A stretch of DNA of 64,000 nucleotides, taken from positions 62,001 through 126,000 of the forward strand of contig LATX02000112.1 of the NCBI GenBank assembly GCA_001466705.2, given 5' to 3'. Positions 11,111 to 22,784 of the stretch are shown piece by piece. The stretch's first letter is position 1. Every line of letters begins with the position of its first letter. The DNA comes from Moniliophthora roreri. Its lineage: Eukaryota; Basidiomycota; Agaricomycetes; Agaricales; Marasmiaceae. A program made the position numbers and the translations under genes. The notes beneath the pieces were generated by a model. That model made no database searches, was not told where the DNA came from, and saw only the letters and a list, made by a program, of their open reading frames with translations.

Positions 11111-13099
11111 GAGACCGTGACTCTGACAGACATCGCGCACGGTCTCTGACAGGCGTCCTGAGTCCTCAATTATGTAGGAAACGGTAATCAGAGAAACACC
11201 GTGCACGGGTGCAAGCAGGCCCGAGTGCGTTCATTCCTCTTTCTCGACCAATTCGTAGCTTCCGAATCCATTTTGGGGGTGCCGAATGCCACAGAACACA
11301 TCGCAGAAGCCAGGCGTCTGGGTCATCCGGGTCGATCCTAGACCTATCATTGGTCGGTCATGGAGCAAGACCGACCTATAAAATGGAAGCAAACTTTAGA
11401 GTTCTGCTCTACCGAGGCACGAGGTGAGGCAGAACTTGTCCCAGTGGGCCATCGGGGTCATCAGGGACCGATGGCAAATACGAGTCCATTTTCTGGGGTT
11501 GTAGTTTTCTGGGGAGCCGATTGACGATAAAGATCGATGAGAGCGAAGCGACATCAGCCACAACTTTCCCACCCACCTATAGGCCATACTGTCTTTGGAT
11601 CAACACGTGGCGTGACAGGGCGCTTCTCGACGTGCCTCCGCTCTCCTCGGGAAACGTTCTTCTCTTCTCCCTCTCACTCTGCTTCGCCTTGCTATTCACC
11701 TTCTCTTTGTCACCTCTTCCTCTCTCGATTGTCTGACGACTATTGGCCTTCATACCGGATCCCAATCAGATTTTCACCAGTTCAAACCTATCTGTTTCCT
11801 TGAACATCTTTCCTTTTTTCCTTGTGCCGTCCACTGCCAGCTATAGTGACAATCAACGCTACATCCAACCTTTTGCCTTTGTCATTCCAACTAGCAACCT
11901 CGCCGCTAATCGCCATTCTCTGGAAACAGACGTTTACCGGAATACCAGACACGACTCGCGCACTCGCGGCCCTTCCCCGCATGCACGATTCAACACCAAG
12001 TGCCGTCAACCATCACACCCAACGCTCGTTTCGTACCGACCTCGCTACGTCTACGCTCTGAATGATTCATCCACGTACTCCAATTAGACACCTACCCTTC
12101 GCGAGCACACTTCGGTCGACTCCCGGATTGACTCCAAGAGGCACCGTATATAAACAACTCGATTCTGCGCATGCTACGTGAGCTTTCGCATCAGGATCAG
12201 GATCAGGATTGTACCATTATTCTGTACTCATGACACTGTAAGCGCGAAAATAAAAGGGTAAGGTGGAGAGAAAGAATGTACCTTTTTTTTCAAGTCCATG
12301 TCCCATGTCCGTCTCTGCAAGCTCTACTAGAAGCAGGTAGTTATGCATATACATACAGTGAGAAATGCTCTGGTGCTGTCTGATGAGTTCCAACGTTTTT
12401 GTAATTGGCCGTTTATTTTCCGAGTCGGATAATCTGATCAAATGAATGATGAGAACGTCGTCTCTCCACCTTTGAGAAATGAAAGAGTTAAATCTGAGAA
12501 TGGATGAATACACAATGTCCGACTCTTCCCCCCATAGTGATTGTAGTCGCCGAGCATTAACTTTGTTCTTATTTACAGCTTCCCTATTGATTCCCATGAC
12601 GTCGCCGGATCCGCCCTACCCGCCAGCATTCATAACCCTCAGTAAGCCCTTTCTACGTTTTCAGCTTCGGCTTACTGACACATTTTAGATTAAGGGTTGC
12701 TCTCAAACGTTAAGTCAGCTGGAAAAACGCGAAAGAAGAGGTCTTTGAGTGTACCTGGGTGACTCGTCGCGTGAGCGGCACGGTTCTATTGTTGATTACC
12801 TCGTATGACTACGCGACTACACACTCGATTCGTGCAAGTTTTGAACTTCTCTTGACGACCAAATTACCATACTCATTGTTGCCTGTAGCAGATATTGAGA
12901 AACTTTTTCTGTGCGGTGGTCTTGAGAGAAAGAGGTGCGTGTGTTGGTGGGAAGACCATCATGATGTTCATGAATCTGATCACTGTCGCTTCGCCTGGGA
13001 CCGCAACATCGACGATTTCCCAATCCCGAATCTTTTGGATTTTCTGGGGTTCTGTTGATTCGGACCTCTCTGAAAGGAAAGGAGAACTTGTGCCTCTGA
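11111..13099. other. No supported gene
   Basis: About 2 kb with only short overlapping frames on both strands. Pyrimidine-rich stretches at 11640-11830 produce open frames by composition. No domain, no long inverted repeat and no RNA gene were recognised. Confidence 0.45.
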
Positions 13100-13335
13100 G
13101 AGTGCGATGCGTTGATGGGTTCATGGTCATCATAGAGAAGAAGCGCTTGGTTCTCGCCCGATATTGGGGTATCAGCCAAACGAAAGTCTCTGTTTTCCGT
13201 ACATACATATTGAAGCAAATGGGCTAGCTCCTATGTCTTTGTATATGTACATCATCATGTTCGAGTTCCGGTTCGATTCAGGGTATAGATAAGTTAGTAA
13301 TTTGAGATCCTGCACGAGCCTGAATCACCGCTCAA
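13100..13335. repeat. Copy of the 3' flank of the 20-kb membrane protein gene
   Basis: Matches 19730-19945 in the same orientation, including the Cys-Arg-rich open stretch around 'gaagcg', the 'acatacata' run and the 'tcgagttccRgttcgattca' block. In the intact locus this sequence lies just downstream of the membrane protein stop codon. Confidence 0.75.
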
Positions 13336-14524
13336 CCTCCAACATACACTACTTCTGCTTTTCCCCCTCAGGCCTCAGCCCATACGAGATGTGCGTCAAT
13401 GTTATTCGGTGCCATCCAATGGTACCCGATGAAACGCAGTAAATCCAATGTTATCCGATGACAACTTGATGTCCTGACTCCGAAATAAATTTTCTATCAT
13501 CTGAAAGGACGTGTAGACACGTACCTATCTCAAATACTGACATGACTGGTGGGACTTGGCAAGAAAGAAATCAATCGGGCCTTTTTCGGGCCTGCCCTAA
13601 ACACTCTCGCGCTCCTCTCTTTCTTCTCAACCACCACCATCTCTCCTCTCTTCCCTGCCACGTTGCCAACCTCCCGGCTACAAGGACTCGAAGGTATTAC
13701 GACCTATGTGTCAAAGTGGCTTAAGGATGTATTAGTCTGGGTTTTCGCTAGTAGGATTGGCTTTCGGTGCGCCTGCGACCGTGACGACTTTCATGCAATT
13801 GAAATATACTAACAAAATACAGCAAATCTTGTAAAAACTCAAGGTGAAGGCCTTCCCATCAAGATTAACAAGGAGATACACAGACATCAGGTACGCTTCT
13901 CTCGTACCGTGCTGAGAGGTAGAACACCGCAATCTCGGAAGCCCCATAATCGGTGAGTTTTAGACCCTCACTATTGGCCTATCCCACATTACTGACCGTC
14001 AAACATCAGATGTAGAGTTCAAGACTCAGAAATGACGAATGGGTGAGGGTGATAGTTTGTTGGGCATCGGCGGAGGGCTCCGTGTCGAGCAAAGGGTCTG
14101 TGCGGTCAGGGCACTGAAGGCAGGGGGCTTCGGAGGTGTAGGACGTTGGGACTTTCCCTCGGACTTGGTTACTATAGTGTCTTAGGTGCAGTAGCAGTGC
14201 TCAATGAAAATATAATGTTTTCTAATACTATCTTATGAAACTTGATGAAAAATGACGCCTTTGAACACCTGCGCAAGATGCATCGAATAGCATAGGGTAC
14301 CATAGTATCACATCGGAAAAGTGTCCAAGTTAACGGTGTTATCATATGCCATCGGTGCCATCGATGTTAAGATAGCGGTGTCTTCGACGCTATCTGGGTG
14401 TGAACAGGGTCCCTCACAAACGTGCGAGAAATCGCAATGTGTACCGCAACGGTGAGGTGGGCAATTGCACCCGTCATCCCAACAGTTGATCAAGATCCCG
14501 CTGGGAGGCCTCAGCGCTCAGCGC

Positions 14525-14655
14525 TCAGCCCTCGCACCAGCCCACTCCAAAACACCAAAGAAATTCCTTCCCAATGTATAAGTAAACGATAAGGCCCGGG
14601 AAGACAATCCACAATCCATTTGGTATGATTCAAAACAGAATCGATACTGGGGTAC
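14525..14655 (-). pseudogene. C-terminal fragment of the four-TM membrane protein gene
   Basis: Matches 19985-20112. The minus strand encodes the conserved IIPNGLWIVFP segment, but a Trp codon just before it is TGA and an insertion shifts the frame inside the following IVY stretch. It is separated from the copied 3' flank at 13100-13335 by about 1.2 kb of unrelated sequence bounded by the direct repeat GGCCTCAGC (13371-13379 and 14507-14515). No complete gene exists here. Confidence 0.75.
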
Positions 14656-15440
14656 TTCGATTACTTCGGATGGTCACAAGCTCTGACGTACGGGTATCTT
14701 CCATTCCTATTTCCACCGGGATCTGACTCAGATGCCGGCAAGTTACATTCCATACTCACCAGCCGAATGATGCTTCATATCAGAAGAGACGTTGTGCTTG
14801 TAGGGCATCTGGACAACTCGCTTCGAGGTTATGCTTCGCGTCAATGACTCAAACTGGTACTTTGTCACTCGGAGCGAGTAATATCGAGTTCACAGGAGCT
14901 ATCGACTTCGATCAGACGGGGATATATGCAAACTACCCAACAAATTCACGGGCACATGCGAAAATGCGGTTTGGGGAGCGGTAATCGCGAAGGAGCCTCA
15001 ATAAAATGTATACTATTAAGGTTCGCCTGCGTGGTTCAAGTACTTATTAATATATACAGCTTATTCTAAACGTGACTCCGACTCAGAATAGTTCTGATGA
15101 ACCACGGCACGTTGTCAGTGTAAGTAGTACGCGGTATGCTGAGCCCCCATGTCGACTGGAGATGTGGGGGACGTAACCTGATTTTCAACGCAAGCTGTTT
15201 GAATCATATTTGCTTATGGTAATGATAGCTTTGGTGTCAAGATTGACAGAATCCCGTTATTGGTGGCGTAGCCTCTTAGTTTTGGCTGTTGTATTTCATT
15301 CTGCCGGACTTGGCGCGAAAACGCGCTTGTAATTGGCAACGCTAGCCCTCAAGACCATCGGTAGACTGATCATGTTTCGGCGATGCATGGAGTGGGAGCA
15401 AGTCCCGTGGTGCAACAGGTAAAAGTTTGTCGAGCGTCTT
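14656..15440. other. No supported gene
   Basis: AT-moderate sequence with only short frames. Nothing recognised. Confidence 0.45.
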
Positions 15441-15607
15441 TTCTTTATTGCTATTTTCATGATTGTTGAGACTCGGCAAAAAATAAAAAGTTTTAGGTAC
15501 CATTCCATCTGTATGTTGGCAACGATACCTTAGGGCGAATTACTAGAATCAGGAAACTTTTTCTTATTTTCGATGAGTCTCAACAATTATGAAAATAGCA
15601 ATAAATT
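15441..15607. repeat. Imperfect fold-back inverted repeat
   Basis: Arms of about 50 nt, 15443-15497 and 15552-15606, are reverse complements with a few mismatches (core TTTATTGCTATTTTCAT and GTTGAGACTC) around a loop of about 55 nt. It could be a small non-autonomous element or a structured transcript terminator. No target duplication was identified. Confidence 0.6.
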
Positions 15608-16078
15608 CTTTTGAATCTTTTCTTCTCCGGGTATCCCGCAGTTGAGAGCGCAGTACATAAATTGCTGTTCATTCTATATATTTTTGAGACGACCAAGAGG
15701 CAACATTCAAGTTGATGTGATATTGACGACTGGTTACGAGTCCGATTTCACGAGGATTCGTCGTCTTCTGCTAATTTTTCCTTATACGGGAGGTATGAAT
15801 GGGTGGGAAAGCTATGGTCTGATAGACGTCGATAGATCGTTTTGTTTGCAGTGATTCATTTCATCACTCGCCCCAGCAAAACTCGCAAATCACAGCACCA
15901 GAAATGGGCTCGCAAATTGCCGTCGTACCCGATGATCGATGACCCACTGTGGCAGGTGTCCTTTGGACCTTCCAGCTGCTGGCATCCGGCTATATGGCTA
16001 TACTGACCCGCGCCACTAGCAGGCAAAGGTGCTGCGCTGTGTCATGCTGTTGCATACAGTGGAGTAGGGATCCGTTCG

Positions 16079-16418
16079 TCTGACAGCTATTCAAGAAATC
16101 GTAGGCCGGATTCTTTCACGCGACCCTCAGGATTTTCGTTTATGTCCAAACAAAATGATGTCATTCTTCCCACAACCTCCACCCCAGCTAGTGCCCTCGC
16201 TGAAGTTTCACGTCGGTTGATTCTAGTGTCAGACGACAAGAACAGAGTGGGAGGGCGATAGTTCGAAAAGAACTGCTCATTTTCCAGTCGACGTTTGAGA
16301 ATGCGCTGACGGCACCACCGGTCTGACGGGCGGCTCGAGCGCTAAGTGGGGTTTTGTAATCCTGAGGGCGGCGTGAAAGAATCCGGCCTATGATTTCTTG
16401 AATAGCTGGAACACTTCG
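16079..16418. repeat. Inverted duplication of a 50-bp block
   Basis: The segment at 16085-16135 (AGCTATTCAAGAAATC followed by TAGGCCGGATTCTTTCACGC) recurs in reverse complement at about 16365-16412 with a few changes. The arms are about 230 bp apart, just upstream of the zinc-finger gene. Confidence 0.65.
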
Positions 16419-16664
16419 GAATCTTCGGTGAGTCCAGGAGCCTGAAAAATCTGGCTGTTGAGTGAATAGAGTTATATTCTGCCTCAAACTCCTCGCATTG
16501 ACTATTCGGTCCAATTGACTCGATATGGCTACCGTGGCCGTAGTATAAAGGTATGTGGACAGACCCGACGCAAAAAAACATGTCGAGTCTTTTTTTCTAG
16601 GTGACCACCAGTTGCCCCCTTGACCTACCTTCTTCCCGCCAATTTCATCTATCATTCTGGCAAC

Positions 16665-17256
16665 ATGGACCAGCTCCGTACCTACAACGGTGCAGAAACG
16701 ACTAGTCAGGATCAGTTTTGGATCGGGTACGAGGTTATGCGTAATGAAATGGCTAGCTCAAGCTGGGACACGGGGGCAGTTCTGACACAGTCGGTAGAGA
16801 GACGGATGATGTCCGAACTTTCGAAGCACCATCAATATCCAGGATCATCTATGCCGGAACTTGATGGAACATTTCGTCCAGTGGGCAGCGCTGCCATCTA
16901 CCACACGTCCACTCGCCGACGCCGACACAGGAAAGGACCACTGTACTTTTGCCCCTATAGTGCCTTATGTGATGCCTCATTTACTGCAAAGCATAACCTT
17001 CAGAGTAAGTCAGCTGGACTCTACCTTGGATATGCACTGACAGTGGATACCTATGTTAGATCATGTAAACTCCCACAACGGTGTCCGTCCCTTCCAATGC
17101 ATGGGTTGTAAACGTTCCTTTGGTACCAAGCATGTCTTGAGAAGGCATCAGAGAAAGTGTGGGACCTACCGACAACTGTCGGCCACGACTGTGGTCAGCG
17201 TCAATCAGACCAGCCCAATCTTCGAGTCATTTCCCGAGTCCTATCAACCCGCTTGA
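16665..17256 (+). CDS. Small C2H2-type zinc-finger protein
   Basis: Two exons, 16665-17004 and 17060-17256, give 178 residues. The 55-nt intron interrupts the first finger. The N-terminal 100 residues are low complexity. The first finger is C-x5-C-x12-H-x3-H starting at CPYSALC and ending at HVNSH; it is joined by HNGVRPFQC, close to the TGE(K/R)P linker, to a second finger C-x2-C-x12-H-x3-C, so the last ligand is Cys. A DNA-binding, probably nuclear role follows from the family. The ATG at 16665 is chosen because the frame upstream has no ATG. Targets are unknown. Confidence 0.82.
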
Positions 17257-19961
17257 CAGCCCGTTCGTTCGCCCCGTTGATACCATCATGATACAGACCA
17301 ATTTATCATACGACCTGCCTCTCGAATCTTGGACTTTTTTTGTTTTTACCGTCCCCCTCTCTGCTCCTTTCCTTCTTCGTAATCGGACTCATTTATGCCA
17401 ACTGCATCATAGTTATGATTTGCATCCAACTTGTACCTAGGACCTGGCTTTCCACCCCGGATTTATTATTTATACCCATTGTGACGATCACAATGCAGCA
17501 TGTACTTGTATAAGTACTGATGTATTACCCGCTAGCCGGGACCTGAACCTTATACGTCGAGAGAGTCTCTTGCCAATAGCCAGAACACTATGGTTGCCAA
17601 TCAACTCAAAGCCGAGATCCAGGGCCATGGGAGGACGGGATCGATGTTGCTGCCCGCACGCTCGTCGCCGAGTACTGTCTTTGGGGTAAGCACCACGTCT
17701 GACGCATCATGGAATTCCGAATTCGAACCAGGAACTGACACAGAGAGAGAAAAAATGAACATACCTTTTTGTCTACGAGGTACTACTGATTATCGGGAAA
17801 AACTTGAAGGGTTCTCCACTTTGGCCTATATTGGACGTAGTTGGCACCCGGCGCGCGAAGAATCGAGAGAAAAAAGAAGCTTCGAAATGAAAGAGCGTAC
17901 ACATTTGGTTTCGGGGGATAACAACGACAGACACAAGGCCTGCCAGCCTGAGCATGACCGAACGACGTGGAATCTGAAGCTTGAAATAGAACTGAACACA
18001 TGCAGATACTTGGAACTACTGAGCCAGGCAAACCGGTGAATAGTGATACTTCAACGTGAATGCAAGGTCGAGTGAGCGGCAAGCTTGAATCCAACTTGCA
18101 TTTCTTCGCCGCGGCATTTTGATGTTTCGAGCCCGAATCTGGTAGCTTTGTTCTCCATGTTGAATATTTGACTTGACGTTGGTTTTCGACCCACCAGATA
18201 ATTGGTGAAAAAAGCTGAAACCCTACGCGACAGGCAATATGTAAGGGCATGAGACATTCGGAAAAGTGAAACGTACTCTTTCTCGGTCGAGGGGCCGTTG
18301 ATCAGGATTTCACCACGGACCCTGCCACTTTCCGACACGAAAGGCGGAGCTAGAGCACATACACGTACATACTCTATTTTTCGCCCTTGTATGGTCACTA
18401 TAGACACTATCGTAGCTACAGAGAACAACATCAGAAGATATGCAAGTTGAGCTTAAAGTAGAATGTGATACTCACCCTCGATCAAACAGACCACTACCTT
18501 CCAAGGCTTCTTGAGTCGTCGCCCTATGGGATCCCATGAGATCTCCCAGTGAGGAATGCTCTGACGATTTCCGACGCCTTCCGACGTATTCCTATGTTTT
18601 TCTCATGGCCCGCTGACTTTTTGACGCTATCCGATGCTCTTCCGACGAGAAGGTCCCATGTCGTCTCCCGCCATCTTTTCAACTTGATAAAAAATGAAAA
18701 AAGCACAAGTCAAGTCATCATCGAAGTTCCGGTCGTCGTCGTCGAAGGGCCCGAGCGCAAACTTTGATCTTATTTATGACTTTCCTTCCCATCGTTTCAT
18801 CCCATGACACCGAGCACTTCTTTCTTCCCGATCATCATCATCCCCAATGTCTCAACACCCTAAGCCCGAGCCCTACTCGTATACCTTCCTTCCAGTGCAC
18901 CTTCCAGTTTCTATCAGACTTGCGCCTTACCGTTTCGAACTTTACCTCAAGCCCAAAGCCCAAAGCCAACGTAGAGGAACGTGAACTGGGGTTTTTCTGA
19001 CGCGTCTTGGTGAGTAATGTGGTCTGATGTGACTGACGCGTACTGTAAATATTAGCAGATATCGAATCAACCGTGGATGGAAGTACTTTAATCATCATGA
19101 GCGGAGGGTTGCGGGACAGCAGCAGAGAAGGATTAGGGAGGTTTGTCGAGTGGTGGGGCAGAGAGGAGGGTTATGGGGCTTGGAGCAAGGGTTCGTTGGT
19201 TGTTGGTGGCGTGACACGGAGACATTTTTGTGCAAGATCATGTACATAAGGTGTAACTAGCCAGAATACATTGGATATTTCTGATTCTATACAATGATAT
19301 CCAATGAAAAGGCAGACCCAGACCCAGATCCCCAAGGAAGGAGGACATGCCCTACCCAAATCCATCAGGTACTGTCAGAAAGTCGATGGTATCCGATGGA
19401 TTTTGAGGGCGTCGTATTCCATCGGATGTCGTCGGATATCATCAGCGAGTTTCTCACCGGGCATATGCATGAGCTCATTCAAGAGTTCGTCTCCAACGTA
19501 GAGGTCGGCTTGCGCCAATACTGGCGAGCGGGGATGGCGAGAGAGCCGGCGCCAACACATATCGTCTCTCTCTCCCAGCTACAGACTAAGTGACGTCCAG
19601 ACGTCTCTAGAGTTCCCATTCTTCAGTCAGGCGCCCCGAGAACCAAAGAGCGTGTTCCAAATTCTACTCTGAACGATTAACCCCAATCCTACTTTGTTGA
19701 TTCGGAGACCGCCCCTCGATAAATCGTACGATGCGCTGATGGGACATCATGGTCATAGAAAAAAAGCGCCGTGCTCTGTTCTCGCCTGAATATTGGGGTA
19801 GAGTCTCTGTTTTTCCATACATACATACATACATAAGTATTCAAGTAAATAAGCCAGCTAATATTTCTTTGTACATATACATGCTAGGTTTGTTCGAGTT
19901 CCAGTTCGATTCAAGGTTAAAGATTCAGGGTATAAACAAGTTAGTACAGTACCGCCCCCGC
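17257..19961. other. Long gene-poor interval
   Basis: Frames of 60-155 codons occur on both strands but overlap one another and show no domain. Around 18550-18650 and 19370-19450 short words such as CCGACG and CCGATG recur (also near 13390-13460 and 14290-14400), probably remains of a small repeat. 19730-19945 is the 3' flank of the following gene that is copied at 13100-13335. Confidence 0.4.
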
Positions 19962-20709
19962 TCACTCCCTCTTCACCCCATTCAACCTCTTGGCACGTTC
20001 CTCACCAGCCCACTCCAAAACACCAATTAAATCCCTTCCCAACGTATAAACGATAAGACTCGGGAAGACAATCCACAATCCATTTGGTATAATCCAGAAC
20101 AGAATCAAGGTTTTGACGGTATTGTGGCCTACAGCACAGTATGAACAGTAGTATTCCTAAACACCAAACGTGTACTCATAAGCATCTTAAAAAAGAAGAA
20201 AGGGGACGGGAAACGCACCTGAGCCCAATACAAAACCGTCTTTGCCAACGTCAAACTCGCACTTGTAAACCCAACGAGCGTGGCTGGAGCCCACTTGAGC
20301 ACATGTGCAGCATACAAATAGTACGCATTAAGGAACGTTTCGACTAGATTGAGGAGACTTTGTGCGTTTGTGAAGCCTCCGCCTTCTTGGAAGGTTTTTA
20401 CGCCGTATACGAGGTCAACCTGTGTGTATGTGTTTTGTTGTATTCGTTAGTTGGTGTGGAAGGAAGGAAGAAGGGAAGAGACGCAATGCGCACCTCTTGA
20501 TAAATCCGATAAGGCTTCCAAATCCAATGTAAATCCCCACCCAACATACTCCGTGGTCTCATGAAACAGTACCCTGCGTCCCAAAGAACGACGAAAAAGG
20601 TGATGGAGAACCAGAGGGTGATCCATGAGTAAGTTTTTGGTTGCGTTGGAGGAGAGGCAGTGGTGGATTTGGAGGAGGAGGTGCCGTTTGCGTTTGAGTT
20701 TGCTGGCAT
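19962..20709 (-). CDS. Fungal four-TM membrane protein of unknown function
   Basis: Three exons on the minus strand, 20709-20494, 20419-20219 and 20156-19962, join to 203 residues with all introns in phase 0 (74 and 62 nt). After a Ser/Thr/Pro-rich N-terminus four hydrophobic segments follow: one starting at SWITLWFSITFFVVLWDAGY, one around SLLNLVETFLNAYYLYAA, one around TLVGFTSASLTLAKTVLYW, and one around TLILFWIIPNGLWIVFP. Conserved-looking polar motifs are FMRPRSM and GGDLHWIW. The layout resembles a conserved fungal integral membrane family; four-TM sterol-isomerase-like (EXPERA) proteins have a similar size, but I do not see their diagnostic residues. The last intron acceptor was chosen because it alone keeps the frame into the fourth segment. 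Confidence 0.75.
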
Positions 20710-21198
20710 ATCTGATGGTGGTTGTGAAGGAAGGGAAGTAAAGGGAACGGGTGGGAAAGAAAAATCACGAAGGATCAGGCGCGGGTATTCGGCAACGGAA
20801 AGGGATGTCACTTGCCGCTATTCGGGGATCTCGGCGGCGGTAGGCCTAGGAATTGGTCCTCGTCGACAATGGTTTCTGCTGTCTCTACGCTCGCACTAAA
20901 CCTCAACGTCTTGCTTTGTGCGTTTGCCTTTGTATCTTCTCCTCTACGCAACTCTGCCAACTCTTGCCAAACTCTTGCAAACTCGTGACCGGGATCGTGA
21001 GAGTGAGAGTCGTCACTGTTTTGAATGATACGTGTCGCGTGGGAGGCTGAAAAGAGGGGTACTGGGAGGGACATGAGAGAGAGAGAGAACGAGAGAATGA
21101 AGGAGATGGATGAGGGACATGAGGCTGCGGGGTCTTTGTTGGTGGTGTAATACACGCGACGATGGCAGAAAATAAAAAAGATTCAAAGAGTAAATAAA

Positions 21199-21290
21199 AC
21201 CCAAGATGGGGATCGAACCCACAACCTTTGCCTTGTTATAGAACCCAACGGGGATAGGAAAGCAACGCACTACCATTGTGCTACTTGGGC
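21199..21290 (-). tRNA. tRNA-Arg (anticodon CCT), intron-containing, copy 1
   Basis: The minus strand folds as a complete cloverleaf: acceptor GCCCAAG/CTTGGGT, D stem GCAC/GTGC, anticodon stem TTGCT/GGCAA, T stem GTGGG/CCCAT with loop TTCGATC. The anticodon loop reads TT-CCT-A with a 21-nt intron (21234-21254) after position 37, the canonical site. Without the intron the length is 71 nt. The isotype is read only from the inferred anticodon. Its exons are identical to the tRNA at 22693-22784. Confidence 0.88.
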
Positions 21291-21552
21291 CTTGTCATCT
21301 CCACGCCTCTTACACATGTCGGCCAAGCACACGTTTTTCCCATCAATGCCCTATTCGCACCTTGACTGCATGAGTCATCCATTCGTTATCTATCAACCAT
21401 CTCTCCTCTCACATACTGGCTTCCTCCACGCCCCTCATCCTCATCCTATCCACTTTCCTCATCTTCATCTTCAACTCCAAATTTAGGCACAAATTCATCG
21501 TATGTCCCGTCTCTTTCATACATAACCCGGCTAAATAACCTAAATATAGTCA

Positions 21553-22571
21553 ATGGACTCCAACATTGCACAATTCGTCGCCGTTACAGGTGTTACGTGC
21601 GTGTTCTCTCCTTTGCCCCCTTTCTCTTCAATCCTCCACAATTGATAACCCCCACTCCAGCCCACAAACAGCCAAAAAATTCCTCACACACCATAAACGT
21701 CTCGACATTGCCATCAATGCATATTTCAACGACCCAACTCCCCCCTCATCCACTCCAACACCTTCCACGCCTTCCCGCGCACCAAGTACAAGTAAACTCA
21801 ACACTTTATTCGATACATACGCCGATTCGGAGAATAAAAACCTCATTGGAACGGATGGTACCATCAAGCTATGTAACGATTTGGGCGTGGATCCAGAGGA
21901 TGTCGTTTTATTGGCTGTTGCGTACGAGCTAAAGAGTCCTAGGATGGCAGAGTGGGAGAGGAAAGGGTGGGTGGATGGGTTGAAAGCCCTTGGGTGTGTA
22001 TATCCCTTGCTTTTTTCCCCTTGTTGCTGCTGCCAACGCAAGCGTGTAAAAGCGTCGACTCTATACCAGCTCTAACGCAAACTCTCCCTACTCTCCGTCA
22101 AAAACTATCCAGCTCCCCCGACTACTTTCGCAAAATATACACACACACGTTTTCGTTTGGTCTGTCAGAGGGTCAGAGATCGCTTCCCATCGATACTGCA
22201 TTGGCGTTTTGGAATCTTCTTTTACCTGTCGGATTACATGGTGGAGCTTTGAAACGTGTTGATAAAGATGGTGATATGGACATGAGTGGGTCTGGTGGTG
22301 GGTGGACAGATAGACATACGGAATTGTGGACCGAGTTTTTGAGTGTGAAGAAGGTCAGGGGGGTTAGTAAGGATACTTGGGGGATGGTGCGTGTGTGTGT
22401 GCGGTCTTGTATTTATGCTCCTGTGTGCTGACTGTCCCCCCACCCCCCGCGCAGTTTCTAGACTTTGTCCTCTCAACAGACTCGATGTTTTCAAACTATG
22501 ACACGGAAGAAGCCTGGCCGAGTACGATTGATGATTTTGTTATTTGGGCGAGGGAGAGGTTGTTGACGTAG
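21553..22571 (+). CDS. DCN1-like protein (cullin neddylation factor)
   Basis: Four exons, 21553-21596, 21661-21993, 22053-22386 and 22455-22571, encode 275 residues. The first 50 residues form a UBA-like segment (FVAVTG, then AKKFLTHH and IAINAYFND). The rest is the potentiating-neddylation (PONY) domain, with LFDTYAD, GTIKLCNDLGVDPED, AYELKSPRMAEWERKGWVDGL and the acidic end DFVIWARERL that in this family contacts the cullin. DCN1 proteins act as E3-like scaffolds helping Ubc12 transfer NEDD8 to cullins. An acidic insertion (KDGDMDMSGSGGG) lies between helices of the domain. The gene is bracketed by two tRNA genes. Confidence 0.9.
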
Positions 22572-22692
22572 ATAGAGGACATTTGTGTTGTCATTTCCTC
22601 TTGATTTTTTTTGATAGACGATGTACCGAAAAAAGTATCTTCTTTTTGCGCTCATTACCGTCAACAAGACAGAAAGTACCCAATACTTTGAT

Positions 22693-22784
22693 GCCCAAGT
22701 AGCACAATGGTAGTGCGTTGCTTTCCTATCACCGGTGGGTTCTATAGCAAGGCAAAGGTTGTGGGTTCGATCCCCATCTTGGGT
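22693..22784 (+). tRNA. tRNA-Arg (anticodon CCT), intron-containing, copy 2
   Basis: Same cloverleaf as the tRNA at 21199-21290 but on the plus strand. The 5' exon is 22693-22728, the intron 22729-22749 and the 3' exon 22750-22784. All 71 exon bases are identical to copy 1; the three differences between the copies fall in the intron. A T-run follows at 22809, somewhat far for a pol III terminator. Confidence 0.88.

Noticed and set aside
12817..13227. Overlapping frames of 110-133 codons on both strands
   Set aside because: No motif. The region partly matches the 3' flank of the membrane protein gene, which is non-coding in the intact locus.
13380..14506. Possible transposon between 9-bp direct repeats
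   Set aside because: The direct repeat is exact, but no terminal inverted repeats or coding capacity were visible, so I did not annotate it as a mobile element.
16188..16655. 155-codon minus-strand frame upstream of the zinc-finger gene
   Set aside because: It spans an inverted repeat arm, has no recognisable domain and no splice support.
17590..18250. Opposed frames of about 150 codons
   Set aside because: They overlap each other on opposite strands with no domain and biased composition; neither could be preferred.
21013..21276. 87-codon minus-strand frame
   Set aside because: It runs through the tRNA gene and is incompatible with it.
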